IMG/VR virus record: IMGVR_UViG_3300046520_000332
Coordinates: 1-22,220 of that record
Direction: 5' to 3' (one strand)
Source: a virus
Length of the DNA: 22,220 nucleotides
Position 1 is the stretch's first letter. The number at the start of each line of letters is the position of its first letter. The translations under genes and the position numbers were made by a program. The notes under the pieces are model-generated. The model was not told where the DNA came from, made no database searches, and was given only the letters and a program-made list of their open reading frames with translations. Below, piece after piece: positions 1 through 6,620 of the stretch.

Positions 1-741
1 TGCGACGTGGTGAGCGACATCGGCGCCGAGACGGTCGACCAGTTGGCCGAGCTGGCCACCGACCTTGGCGTTCCACACCGGCCAGGTGCTGTAGCGTTTG
101 CGGTAGGCCATGGCGTAGTTCGCCCAGGCCTTGAAGGTTTTGCAGGACTGGTCTTTGGGGCCCGGCATGTCGGCGGGAATCTCGACGCGGGGACCGTCAG
201 TGCGATCAACCACCAGCACCAGGTTGCGGGCCGGCTTGTCCGGGCCGTCTTGCAAGTCCTGACTGGTATCCTGACTGGTACCCTGATGATTGGTATCCTG
301 ATTTGTCGGAGATTTTTCCGACCCTTGCTCGGATTTTTCTCCGACCTTGCTCGGATTTTTTTCCGAGGTAGATCGGATTTTTTTCCGACCCTTGTTCGCT
401 GGTGGGGTCGGATATTTTTCCGACCCATCAAGCTTCTGGTTCCACTCGATCGCCTTCTCGGTCAGGCGGAACAGCGTGATGTTCGAGGTGCTGGAAAGCT
501 CAATCAAACCCGCCTCTTCCAAGGCCTTCAGCATGCGGTAAGCAGTGTCTGGCTTGTCAGTGAGCAGCGGCAGCTCCTCAGTGATCTTGGCCTTACTCAG
601 CGCGAAGAAGATCCCGTCGTCAGTCTTGATTGGCTTTGTCCAGCTCGGGCAGCCGTAGACGAAGGCGAACAGCAGGGCTTGCTGAGAATTCAGCCCCCAC
701 TCCAACGCCTTCACCTGATTGATCGTGACGGTGAATTGCAT
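1..741 (-). CDS. Phage O-like replication initiator, partial (C-terminus off the window)
   Basis: This is the likely replication initiator of the phage, by analogy with lambda O. 247 residues are visible, starting MQFTVTINQVKALEWG; the gene runs off the left edge. Residues 1 to about 105 look like a winged-helix DNA-binding domain (ends RLTEKAIEWNQK). Residues about 106-165 are a low-complexity Ser/Glu/Lys/Gln linker encoded by DNA repeats, and a second folded part follows (TFKAWANYAMAYRKRY, about 200-215). The start ATG lies one base after the rha stop, so translation is probably coupled. It is the last visible gene of the leftward PR operon. The origin-like iterons inside its linker strongly support an initiator role. 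I recognise the architecture rather than a named family, so the exact family is uncertain. Confidence 0.75.
   Translation of the reverse strand, partial: MQFTVTINQVKALEWGLNSQQALLFAFVYGCPSWTKPIKTDDGIFFALSKAKITEELPLLTDKPDTAYRMLKALEEAGLIELSSTSNITLFRLTEKAIEWNQKLDGSEKYPTPPANKGRKKIRSTSEKNPSKVGEKSEQGSEKSPTNQDTNHQGTSQDTSQDLQDGPDKPARNLVLVVDRTDGPRVEIPADMPGPKDQSCKTFKAWANYAMAYRKRYSTWPVWNAKVGGQLGQLVDRLGADVAHHVA
258..304. repeat. Short direct repeats next to the iterons
   Basis: Degenerate direct repeats of a CCTGACTGGTAT-type unit occur at 258-269, 270-281 and 282-296 (the last with a 3-bp insertion), with a partial copy at 297-304. They encode a Gln/Asp/Thr/Ser-rich peptide in the O-like linker. They directly adjoin the iteron array, so they may belong to the origin or may simply be protein-linker slippage repeats. 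Confidence 0.6.
305..424. repeat. Five palindromic iterons, candidate phage replication origin
   Basis: Five 18-bp imperfect palindromes of the form nTCGGA-n6-TCCGAn lie at 305-322, 328-345, 350-367, 372-389 and 407-424. An example is GTCGGAGATTTTTCCGAC. Starts are spaced 23, 22, 22 and 35 bp apart, close to whole helical turns for the first four. The centre is always T-rich on the plus strand. They sit inside the linker of the O-like gene, as the lambda origin sits inside O. The function as initiator-binding iterons is inferred. Confidence 0.72.
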
Positions 742-742
742 A

Positions 743-1555
743 TCAGGCCTTCCCGACCAGTTTGGCCAATTCAGGGAAACGATCCACGTACCAGTGAGGC
801 TGTGTCTCGCGGGGGCATTGAGGACTGGTGAGGTTCTTGCCGTAGGCCAGACCCTTCTCAGTCACCGACCAGAAGTCGACCATTTCTTGCTTTGAGTTCT
901 TGCGCTGGAGCTGCTTGAGGAAACCATGGGCCGCCAGCAGTTTGTTAAAGGCTGGTGCGGACGTGCGCAGGTCGAAGTCTTTGATGAGAGCAGTAACGGC
1001 CTTGGTCGGCATGGAGGTGCCGCCAGTTGCATCGGGCGCAGCGTCGACGGCGTAACCAGGCAGGAACTTGGCATCTAGTCCATTGTTGGCGGCGATCTTT
1101 GCCAGCATCATCATCTTGCTTGACGGTGCCGGTTTCAGGAGGCGATCGAAGCACTCCAGAATGGCGAGCTCGCCGACAATCTTTGAGTTGTTGGCGGGAA
1201 GAGCGGCTTGTGCTGCGACAACACGCTCGAGCTCTTGCCAGCGATCCACAAGCTTCGATGTGAACTCCGGCGAGAGCTGAGCGACGATTACGTAGCTGTC
1301 ACGCTCGCAGATGTTGTAGATACGGGTGGCGCGCGCGCGACCAAGTTTGTCCCTGGACCATTCATCCTCAGATTGAGGATGGACCAACCCGCTAGCGGCC
1401 AAGTCCTCAATGGTGCGCTTTACGTTGTCGTGGCGCTTGCCGGTGACATTCGCGATTTCGCGGGAAGACATCGTGCTGCGCGACACGTTTTCAGAATTCG
1501 AAAAACGTGTCGCGACATGGTTCGGGGTATTGCTTGAATTGGGTTGGCTCTGCAT
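743..1555 (-). CDS. rha: Rha-family phage regulatory protein
   Basis: A 270-aa protein. Residues 29-110 match the Rha regulatory domain, with SSREIANVTGKRHDNVKRTI near the start and a segment around YVIVAQLSPEF leading into a WQELE helix. Residues 125-270 form a second domain of the kind found at the C-terminus of phage antirepressors, ending in a segment around SPQCPRETQPHWY. Rha proteins are phage regulators whose expression interferes with growth in some hosts; the exact target here is unknown. ATG 1555 is preferred over ATG 1567 because GAGG sits 6 nt upstream of it while the upstream ATG has no ribosome site. The gene lies between the cII-position gene and the O-like gene, whose start abuts its stop. 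Confidence 0.85.
   Translation of the reverse strand: MQSQPNSSNTPNHVATRFSNSENVSRSTMSSREIANVTGKRHDNVKRTIEDLAASGLVHPQSEDEWSRDKLGRARATRIYNICERDSYVIVAQLSPEFTSKLVDRWQELERVVAAQAALPANNSKIVGELAILECFDRLLKPAPSSKMMMLAKIAANNGLDAKFLPGYAVDAAPDATGGTSMPTKAVTALIKDFDLRTSAPAFNKLLAAHGFLKQLQRKNSKQEMVDFWSVTEKGLAYGKNLTSPQCPRETQPHWYVDRFPELAKLVGKA
1480..1513. repeat. Palindrome inside the rha 5' coding region
   Basis: Arms GCGACACGTTTT (1480-1491) and AAAACGTGTCGC (1502-1513) are perfect inverted repeats around a 10-bp spacer that contains GAATTC. The site falls in codons about 15-25 of rha. It could be an operator for rha or another regulator, or an mRNA hairpin; nothing decides this. Confidence 0.5.
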
Positions 1556-1584
1556 AATCCGCCTCATTGAGTGGTATCGAATTA

Positions 1585-1609
1585 GCCGGGGCGCAATCCC
1601 GGCTTTTTT
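1585..1609 (+). terminator. Intrinsic terminator-like hairpin between rha and the cII-position gene
   Basis: GCCGGG (1585-1590) pairs with CCCGGC (1598-1603), followed by TTTTTT on the plus strand. Its T-run orientation would stop rightward (antisense) transcription. On the minus strand, where the genes lie, the hairpin is followed only by TAATT, so it could act as a leaky tR1-like attenuator before rha. Confidence 0.6.
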
Positions 1610-1620
1610 GTGCCTGGGTT

Positions 1621-2241
1621 TTAGGCGATAGATTTCAAACTAGGGCGATGCTTCGCCAGAAGCGACTCGGCCTTCCGGCCCAGCTCCCCTGCCCGCGCTT
1701 CTACTTGGCGGCACTGAGTCACGAAAGCCGGCAGATGCGGCAGATCGGCTTCGCACATCACTTGGTCATCGAACACTTCGCTGCCGGTGTCGATGACGTC
1801 ACCGAGTGCCCGGATCAGCGCGCCAAAGCTCTTGTTCGCGCATTGTTCGCTCTGCATTTGGCGGGCACCCGTCAAGCCGTGGCGGCCCGCCAGCTCGTTG
1901 ATGCAGTGATCGCGAAATTCAGGCTCCAGGGCATTCACCCAAGACTCTTCAAGCCACGACGGCATTTCCTGGTCGCCGGTCAGCCAGCGCTGAACACGCT
2001 TGAGCCAGCGACCGGTCGCTTTCACAAATTCGCTTACATCGTTCTGGCGGGCCAATTCGTCGAAGTCAGGCACCTTGGCCAGCTCGATCTTCAAGGCCGG
2101 AACGCGCAGGTAAATTTCCCGGCTCAGTGCTTGGGCGAAATCGTCCTGGCTCAAGCTGGTGCGGGCGATCTGGTTTTGAGCATGAGCGACCAGCACCTGG
2201 TCACGGGTTTGAACGCTGTGTCTTGAACTGGACGTATTCAT
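1621..2241 (-). CDS. Hypothetical phage protein in the cII/ydaT position
   Basis: A 206-aa soluble, mostly helical protein that I do not recognise as a named family. It is downstream of the cro-like gene in the PR operon, where lambda-like phages carry cII or, in YdaS/YdaT-type regions, ydaT. A central Trp-rich stretch (WLKRVQRWLTGDQEMPSWLEE) and a C-terminal helical region rich in Glu, Ala and Leu are visible. ATG 2241 is chosen because GAGAG lies 6 nt upstream; the in-frame ATG at 2271 has no ribosome site. A regulatory or replication-accessory role is inferred from position only. Confidence 0.7.
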   Translation of the reverse strand: MNTSSSRHSVQTRDQVLVAHAQNQIARTSLSQDDFAQALSREIYLRVPALKIELAKVPDFDELARQNDVSEFVKATGRWLKRVQRWLTGDQEMPSWLEESWVNALEPEFRDHCINELAGRHGLTGARQMQSEQCANKSFGALIRALGDVIDTGSEVFDDQVMCEADLPHLPAFVTQCRQVEARAGELGRKAESLLAKHRPSLKSIA

Positions 2242-2312
2242 GGGGCTCTCTCGTTCGTATTCTGGGTTCATGCCAAATCGCTACTACTGATCAGGGACGC
2301 ATCCATGACCGA

Positions 2313-2549
2313 CTATTCAGAACTGCAAGGCGAGATAACCGCCCTTTGCTGCTTTGTGGCTGCCTTGGCATCCACACTTCCTTGTCTTCTCAGCTCAGGC
2401 TTTGGCCTGCGTTTGAATCGAAGGCCAATCAACTGCGTTGTCAGTTGAGCCAAGAAGCTCTTCGTGGCTTCGAGCAGGCGACGATCTCGCTCAGATCGAA
2501 GCGGGGTTAGGCGGCGGATTTCTTCGGGTTTGCTTCCAGCAGCAGCCAA
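2313..2549 (-). CDS. Doubtful small ORF between cro-like gene and cII-position gene
   Basis: A basic 78-residue reading frame fills most of the gap downstream of the cro-like gene. It can start only at a TTG (2549) that lies inside the cro-like gene, and no clear ribosome site precedes it. The product (Arg/Lys/Gln-rich, no recognised motif) is not identified. The stretch 2242-2506 may instead be an untranslated leader. Confidence 0.25.
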   Translation of the reverse strand: MAAAGSKPEEIRRLTPLRSERDRRLLEATKSFLAQLTTQLIGLRFKRRPKPELRRQGSVDAKAATKQQRAVISPCSSE

Positions 2550-2746
2550 GACGCTTCGAAGGGCTTGCCATTGGCCGATGCCAACGCAGCAATTCTCTCG
2601 GCGTAACGCGTTTCGCCGGTGTATTCAGTGCGCGGCAAACAGTCGGCAGTCAGCCATTTGTAAACAGCTCGCGGAGACTTCCCGCACGCCAGGGCAACCA
2701 CCGGAACGCCGCCGGCGTCATCAATCGATTTCTTGAGCGGGCTCAT
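2507..2746 (-). CDS. Cro/YdaS-like DNA-binding regulator
   Basis: A 79-aa protein, MSPLKKSIDDAGGVPVVALA and onward. A helix-turn-helix spans about residues 13-33 (VPVVALACGKSPRAVYKWL), of the YdaS/Cro type common in Pseudomonas prophages. It is divergent from the cI-type repressor and starts just past the PR promoter, which is the cro position. GGAGG lies 4 nt before the ATG. Expected role: an early repressor that binds the same operators and turns down cI and later the early promoters (known for Cro; inferred here). Confidence 0.85.
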   Translation of the reverse strand: MSPLKKSIDDAGGVPVVALACGKSPRAVYKWLTADCLPRTEYTGETRYAERIAALASANGKPFEASWLLLEANPKKSAA

Positions 2747-2758
2747 GTGGCCTCCGGG

Positions 2759-2836
2759 TTAAATATGAACTTACAGTACATATTATGTCGGAACTGAAAG
2801 TACATGCAAGGCCATGCGATATTGAACCTATGGTTC
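2759..2836. promoter_or_regulatory. OR-like operator region with PRM and PR
   Basis: Three copies of a 13-bp palindrome of consensus GAACynnnrGTnC are present: GAACTTACAGTAC (2767-2779), GAACTGAAAGTAC (2791-2803) and GAACCTATGGTTC (2824-2836). A leftward PR candidate has -35 TTGCAT (plus-strand 2804-2809), a 16-bp spacer and -10 CATAAT (2782-2787); the middle operator fills its spacer. A rightward PRM candidate has TTAAAT (2759-2764), 16 bp and TATTAT (2781-2786), with the first operator in its spacer. The third operator is centred on the cI start codon. Promoters are read by eye; the operators are supported by the matching sites at PL. Confidence 0.8.
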
Positions 2837-3684
2837 AAATAGAAGAGATACGCGCCGCGTTTGCCTCCCGCCTCAAAAAATCACTTGCCGAGAAAGGCAT
2901 TGATCAATGGGGGGCGGGTGCTCGGCTGGCGGAAATGACGAAAGTCACCCCAAAGGCTGCCAGCAAATGGCTCAATGGGGAGTCGATACCTGGCGCAGCA
3001 AAAATGCAGGCGATTGCCGAAAACCTCGGCGTCAAGATCGAATGGCTGCAACATGGTTCTGGCGAAGGACCTGGTCTGCTGGTTGATCAGGTTGTTGTTG
3101 GCGAATCCTCGACTGCCGCTGACAAGCTCCGCCAAATGCTCGCGGGCAAATCATTGGGCGAAGACCGCCTCCAGAAGCTGCTGGCTGTCGCTGAGGGCAG
3201 CGAGCCTGAGGGTGCCGTCGAAGTGCTGGTGAGCGATGCCTATCGTCCTGGCAAGGTCGGCGACGAGGTGTGGATCGCGCACTACGACGTACGCGGCGCG
3301 CTTGGTGGCGGCGAGGTTGCCCACGACTTTCCTGAGATGCTGCAGGATGTACGCGTCAGCCCCTCCCAACTCCGCTCTATGGGCGTTGAGTTCAAGGAGC
3401 ACTATCACCTGAAGGTGATCACTGGTTGGGGCCAGTCGATGACGCCAACGATCAAGCATGGCGACCCGTGCCTAGTGGACATCAGCATCAAGGACTTCAT
3501 CGGCGACGGGATTTATTATTTCTCGTACCAGGGCTTTCAGTACATCAAGCGCCTGCAGATGAAGGGAAAAGACAAATTCAAGATGATCTCGGACAACCGA
3601 AAGCATAAGGCCGAGGACATCTTCATCGACGAGACCTACATCCAGGCGCGCGTACTGTTTGTGTGGAATGGAAATTTGGTTTAG
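2830..3684 (+). CDS. CI-type repressor (XRE HTH plus S24/LexA-like domain)
   Basis: A 284-aa lysogeny repressor. An XRE-type HTH lies at about residues 24-50 (WGAGARLAEM, then TPKAASKWLNGES), and an S24 peptidase-like domain at about 145-284. The catalytic-type Ser is S203 in GWGQSMTPTIKHGD and the Lys is K240 in QYIKRLQ. The usual Ala-Gly cleavage pair is not obvious; the hinge reads RGALGGGEVAHDF. RecA-stimulated self-cleavage is therefore likely by family but not proven. ATG 2830 fits the HTH start better than ATG 2785, which would add 15 unlike residues; the ribosome site is weak either way. The start codon lies in the third operator, suggesting autoregulation. A small gene follows 2 nt after its stop. 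Confidence 0.92.
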   Translation: MVQIEEIRAAFASRLKKSLAEKGIDQWGAGARLAEMTKVTPKAASKWLNGESIPGAAKMQAIAENLGVKIEWLQHGSGEGPGLLVDQVVVGESSTAADKLRQMLAGKSLGEDRLQKLLAVAEGSEPEGAVEVLVSDAYRPGKVGDEVWIAHYDVRGALGGGEVAHDFPEMLQDVRVSPSQLRSMGVEFKEHYHLKVITGWGQSMTPTIKHGDPCLVDISIKDFIGDGIYYFSYQGFQYIKRLQMKGKDKFKMISDNRKHKAEDIFIDETYIQARVLFVWNGNLV

Positions 3685-3686
3685 CC

Positions 3687-3938
3687 ATGCCCCTCACCAA
3701 GCCCAACCAAGACCTCCGCCGCGACTTGAAACAAGCTGCCTCCCTGCTCAAGTGGTCAGGCGTGGATCTACTTCAGGCTGCCCGAAAGCTTTCGGAGGCA
3801 GGCCAAGAAGACGATGCCCAAGAGTTGCTGAAGATCGCCATGAGTTTTCAGGAAGTTGAGGACAAGCTGGCGGGGTATGCGGAAGAGGTGAAGGCGGGAA
3901 AGATTTTGCGGGAAAGCTGGAACCGAAAGCTCGAGTAA
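3687..3938 (+). CDS. Small hypothetical protein coupled to cI
   Basis: An 83-aa, charged, probably all-helical protein (core LKQAASLLKWSGVDLLQAAR) with no recognised family. ATG 3687 follows the repressor stop by two bases, so it is probably translated from the cI mRNA and made in lysogens. An in-frame ATG at 3663 inside cI would add 8 residues. It resembles no antitoxin or HTH that I can name. Its position between cI and the kinase module makes an immunity-linked role possible. Confidence 0.6.
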   Translation: MPLTKPNQDLRRDLKQAASLLKWSGVDLLQAARKLSEAGQEDDAQELLKIAMSFQEVEDKLAGYAEEVKAGKILRESWNRKLE

Positions 3939-3991
3939 TAAATAAAATAATCAATCATTCTAAATTAAGCTATCAGATGGGGCCGAATTTC

Positions 3992-4804
3992 ATGACCGTC
4001 GAAAACGAAGAGCCGAGTGGCGAAAAAATTGGCAGTCCTACTGAGAACCTGGAACCGGTTCGGCCGCCAATGTTTCAAAGACAGCTATTTCCTATCGCTG
4101 TAATGACTACCTACCCCAATGACCAAGGCTCAGCCGATCTCGGCATGATTGGCCTTGCAGCGAACGGCAAAGATTACGCCATCAAAACAGTGCTTGATGG
4201 AAATGGAATGATTCCCGCTTCCGAAGCTTTTTGCTACCAGCTGGCACGACATATATTAATTGGAACACCAGACTTCGATGTAATTGAACTTCACGATGGA
4301 TCTCACGCGTTTGGATCTGCGTGGGAAGGCGGCGTACAAACGCTAAAAAACAAAACCGAGATATTGCGCGTCCTATCGGGCGAAATCCCAATAGTCGGCT
4401 TAAAGTCTTTTTTCAGTAAAGTTTATGCACTCGATCTTTTCGTAAACAATGTCGACCGACACTTTGGAAACTATATATTCAGGCCAAGCTACAGCGGAAA
4501 AATCGGATTAGCATTTGATTTTAGTCGGGCGTGGTTTGCATTCAATCCGTTCGGATATGAAGCCACAGAGGATTGCAATACTTTTGCGGGTATCAATGCA
4601 ATCCGCTATTACGATCAATACGACCGGTCTGAAGCCGAAAAATGTCTTGACAAAATAGAAAACTTGACGGTTGACGATGTAAATACTATTATTTCAAACT
4701 TTCCAGAAGCGTGGATGTCTGAAGAAGATCGCCAGGGGTTCTTGAATTGGTGGGCGTCACACGCCAGAAAGGAACGCATTGAATTTCTTAAGGGAATACT
4801 TTAA
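3992..4804 (+). CDS. HipA-like serine/threonine kinase
   Basis: A 270-aa protein with the active-site landmarks of HipA-fold kinases. These are the ATP-site Lys in DYAIK (K65), a Glu in ASEAF, the catalytic loop VNNVDRHFGN (D155, N160) and the metal-site Asp in AFDFS (D176). It lacks the N-terminal subdomain of classical HipA and has no HipB-type HTH partner next door. The following gene is DUF3037-like, a pairing I recall for short HipA-like kinases. ATG 3992 is preferred because GGGG lies 9 nt upstream; ATG 3977 has no ribosome site. The gene is much richer in A+T than its neighbours, which suggests recent acquisition. It sits where lambda has rexAB. A toxin, exclusion or defence role is inferred. 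Confidence 0.82.
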   Translation: MTVENEEPSGEKIGSPTENLEPVRPPMFQRQLFPIAVMTTYPNDQGSADLGMIGLAANGKDYAIKTVLDGNGMIPASEAFCYQLARHILIGTPDFDVIELHDGSHAFGSAWEGGVQTLKNKTEILRVLSGEIPIVGLKSFFSKVYALDLFVNNVDRHFGNYIFRPSYSGKIGLAFDFSRAWFAFNPFGYEATEDCNTFAGINAIRYYDQYDRSEAEKCLDKIENLTVDDVNTIISNFPEAWMSEEDRQGFLNWWASHARKERIEFLKGIL

Positions 4805-4806
4805 TC

Positions 4807-5634
4807 ATGATCACATATGATTACTCTCTTATAAAATATATGCCGAGCAAAAAGCGCGGAGAAATAGTTAATATCGGAGTTATTGTATTCAACAAGTCCG
4901 GTATTGACTCGCGACTGCTCAGTGGCGCTGCCAAATTGCGCCTCCTCGATGGGGAGTCTTCTATTGATGATATTTCAGAATTTGAATTTCTTCTCGAAGA
5001 AGCAAAAAAAATATGCGCTAGTACTGACGAAATAGTAAAATTCCTTGGCATGTTTAAATGTGCTTTTACATTAAGCGCGAAAGCAAAATTTTCGATTGAT
5101 CACGAAGGCCAATACGAAGCTCAGTTAACAAGATTATTTAACGATCTAGTGAAGCCGTTTAGCGTTAGAGAAACAGTAAGAAAATCTTCTAGGATTCAAA
5201 CATTAGTAAAGCATAAGTTTGAGTCGCTTAATTTACTGGCAAAGAGCGCAGAAGAGCTAAGCTACCACAAGGTGGTACAGAATTATAACTTCAGTGACAA
5301 GTCAGGTTTTTCGGCGGATTTTCTTCTGAAAAACGGGAAATTCCATATCAGCGAAGTTATTGACTATAACGTCAACGACTTATCTGCAAAATTTAAAGAA
5401 ACCACGCTTAAGGTTATGACCTTCATGGAAGGTAAAAAGCACCTCGGGCAAGATTCTGGATGTTACTTTGTCTATTCAGCCTCCGGCTCTATAGAAAAAG
5501 ACATTCAGTCGCACTTGAATCTTGCAGAAGATTACAGCAGTTCAATCTTCAATATCGCATCAAAGCAGGAAGAAAAGTCTTACTTTGATCTTATGTCTAA
5601 GCTTGCAGGTGTAGAGGCGCCAATTTTCCATTGA
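4807..5634 (+). CDS. DUF3037-like protein, partner of the HipA-like kinase
   Basis: A 275-aa protein. Residues 1-50 carry the DUF3037 hallmark: a Tyr-rich start (YDYSLIKYMPSKKRGE) then VNIGVIVFN. DUF3037 members are uncharacterised and often adjoin HipA-like kinases. The C-terminal half (about 175-250: ADFLLKNGKFHISEVIDYNV, later GCYFVYSASG) looks like a separate alpha/beta domain and could be nuclease-like, but no catalytic set is secure. It starts 2 nt after the kinase stop, so the two are co-translated. It is equally AT-rich. A terminator follows 3 nt after its stop, which closes the module as one unit. Whether it is antitoxin, adaptor or substrate of the kinase is unknown. Confidence 0.75.
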   Translation: MITYDYSLIKYMPSKKRGEIVNIGVIVFNKSGIDSRLLSGAAKLRLLDGESSIDDISEFEFLLEEAKKICASTDEIVKFLGMFKCAFTLSAKAKFSIDHEGQYEAQLTRLFNDLVKPFSVRETVRKSSRIQTLVKHKFESLNLLAKSAEELSYHKVVQNYNFSDKSGFSADFLLKNGKFHISEVIDYNVNDLSAKFKETTLKVMTFMEGKKHLGQDSGCYFVYSASGSIEKDIQSHLNLAEDYSSSIFNIASKQEEKSYFDLMSKLAGVEAPIFH

Positions 5635-5637
5635 GTT

Positions 5638-5664
5638 AAGCCCGGCCTAGCGCCGGGCTTCTTG
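5638..5664 (+). terminator. Intrinsic terminator after the kinase/DUF3037 module
   Basis: AAGCCCGGC (5638-5646) and GCCGGGCTT (5652-5660) form a 9-bp stem with a 5-nt loop, followed by a short CTTGT tail. It ends the cI-to-DUF3037 transcript and separates it from the converging gene at 5678-5899. Confidence 0.75.
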
Positions 5665-5677
5665 TATCTGCCTTTTC

Positions 5678-5899
5678 CTACCCTGCTCCGTTCATGCACT
5701 CTGCGGTGCTGGCAAGCAGTGCGCCGGCCTGCTGTACAAGCCTCCTCCACTCATCGCTGGTGATGAGATCGGCACGCTCCATGGCATCAGCACGCCTTAG
5801 CAGTCCGAAGTACTTTTCTTCTGCGTCTATTTGGTTTTCAGTCAGCACGTAAATCTCGCGCCAGGCTGTCATGGCCAGTCTTCGCTGTGCCTCTCTCAT
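5678..5899 (-). CDS. Small hypothetical protein
   Basis: A 73-aa, mostly helical, acidic/basic mixed protein (around LVQQAGALLASTAE near the C-terminus). I do not recognise a family. AGGGG lies 5 nt before ATG 5899. It converges on the module terminator and diverges from the zinc-ribbon gene, so it must have its own promoter in 5900-6034. This suggests lysogen-expressed cargo. Confidence 0.6.
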   Translation of the reverse strand: MREAQRRLAMTAWREIYVLTENQIDAEEKYFGLLRRADAMERADLITSDEWRRLVQQAGALLASTAECMNGAG

Positions 5900-6034
5900 T
5901 GGAGCCCCTAATGGTGATCTATGGGAGTAGAGGTCAGGTTACTGGGTCCGTTCAGAATGATGGCACTCTGAGCGACCAATGGTGGCCGTGCGCCACGAAT
6001 GGTAGAGTTCGGACTAAATTTTGGGAGGCAACCA

Positions 6035-6610
6035 ATGAAGGGATTCGGTACGTTTGCGATGATCGTCGGCGTCTGCTGGCTGGTATTCGCTCTAGGTATG
6101 GATGTTTCCGTGGCAACGGGCTCGGGTGGCCGGGTGAACAATCTAGGCCTCATGGCTGACCGCCAGGTTCACACTATCGTCGGCGCCATGATTACACTGG
6201 CAGGCTTGCTGATGGTTCTGCTGGGCGGGAAAGTCGCTACCACACCTGCACGCACTGAGACCGAGACTCGCCCCTGCCCTTTGTGTGCTGAGACCATCAA
6301 AATGGCAGCGGTGAAGTGCAAACACTGCGGTGCAGAAGTTGAAGCGGTAGCAGTCCCTCGCCTCAAAAACGGCTGGGTAGCAACAACCACATGCCGAGAC
6401 GTAGAAGAGCAGGAGCGCACGATTGATGCCATTGCCGCGATCGGTCTGCCGGTAGTTTCTATGATGGGTCTCGCCGTTGGTGCCGGCCCCTTTGAAACAA
6501 AGGACGAAGCCAAGGCTGCCCTGAAGCAGATGCGGGACGGGCCGAGGCTATACAGCGAAATCGTTTATAGGGATTCGGTCAGCGGCAAGTATCACCCGAT
6601 TACAGACTGA
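6035..6610 (+). CDS. Membrane protein with zinc ribbon and SPOR-like tail
   Basis: A 191-aa protein. Two transmembrane segments are visible, about residues 4-21 and 46-64. A CxxC-x10-CxxC zinc ribbon follows (C81, C84, C95, C98; CPLCAETIKMAAVKCKHCG). The C-terminus has a SPOR-like stretch (about 115-172, with GPFETKDEAKAALKQMRDG). SPOR domains bind peptidoglycan in the periplasm, but the predicted topology would put both ribbon and tail in the cytoplasm, so the resemblance may be only structural. GGGAGG lies 6 nt before ATG 6035; the longer frame from 5999 lacks this. It stands alone between two leftward genes and ends at its own terminator, as lysogenic-conversion genes do. Confidence 0.75.
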   Translation: MKGFGTFAMIVGVCWLVFALGMDVSVATGSGGRVNNLGLMADRQVHTIVGAMITLAGLLMVLLGGKVATTPARTETETRPCPLCAETIKMAAVKCKHCGAEVEAVAVPRLKNGWVATTTCRDVEEQERTIDAIAAIGLPVVSMMGLAVGAGPFETKDEAKAALKQMRDGPRLYSEIVYRDSVSGKYHPITD

Positions 6611-6620
6611 GAAATCCAGG

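Noticed and set aside
305-424. CRISPR-like array
   Set aside because: The repeats are 18-bp palindromes with spacers of only 4-17 bp, lie within a coding frame, and no cas genes are present.
7-831. Rightward 274-aa frame over the O-like gene
   Set aside because: It is the antisense of the O-like and rha genes; the leftward frame has a coupled start, a coherent protein and the iteron context.
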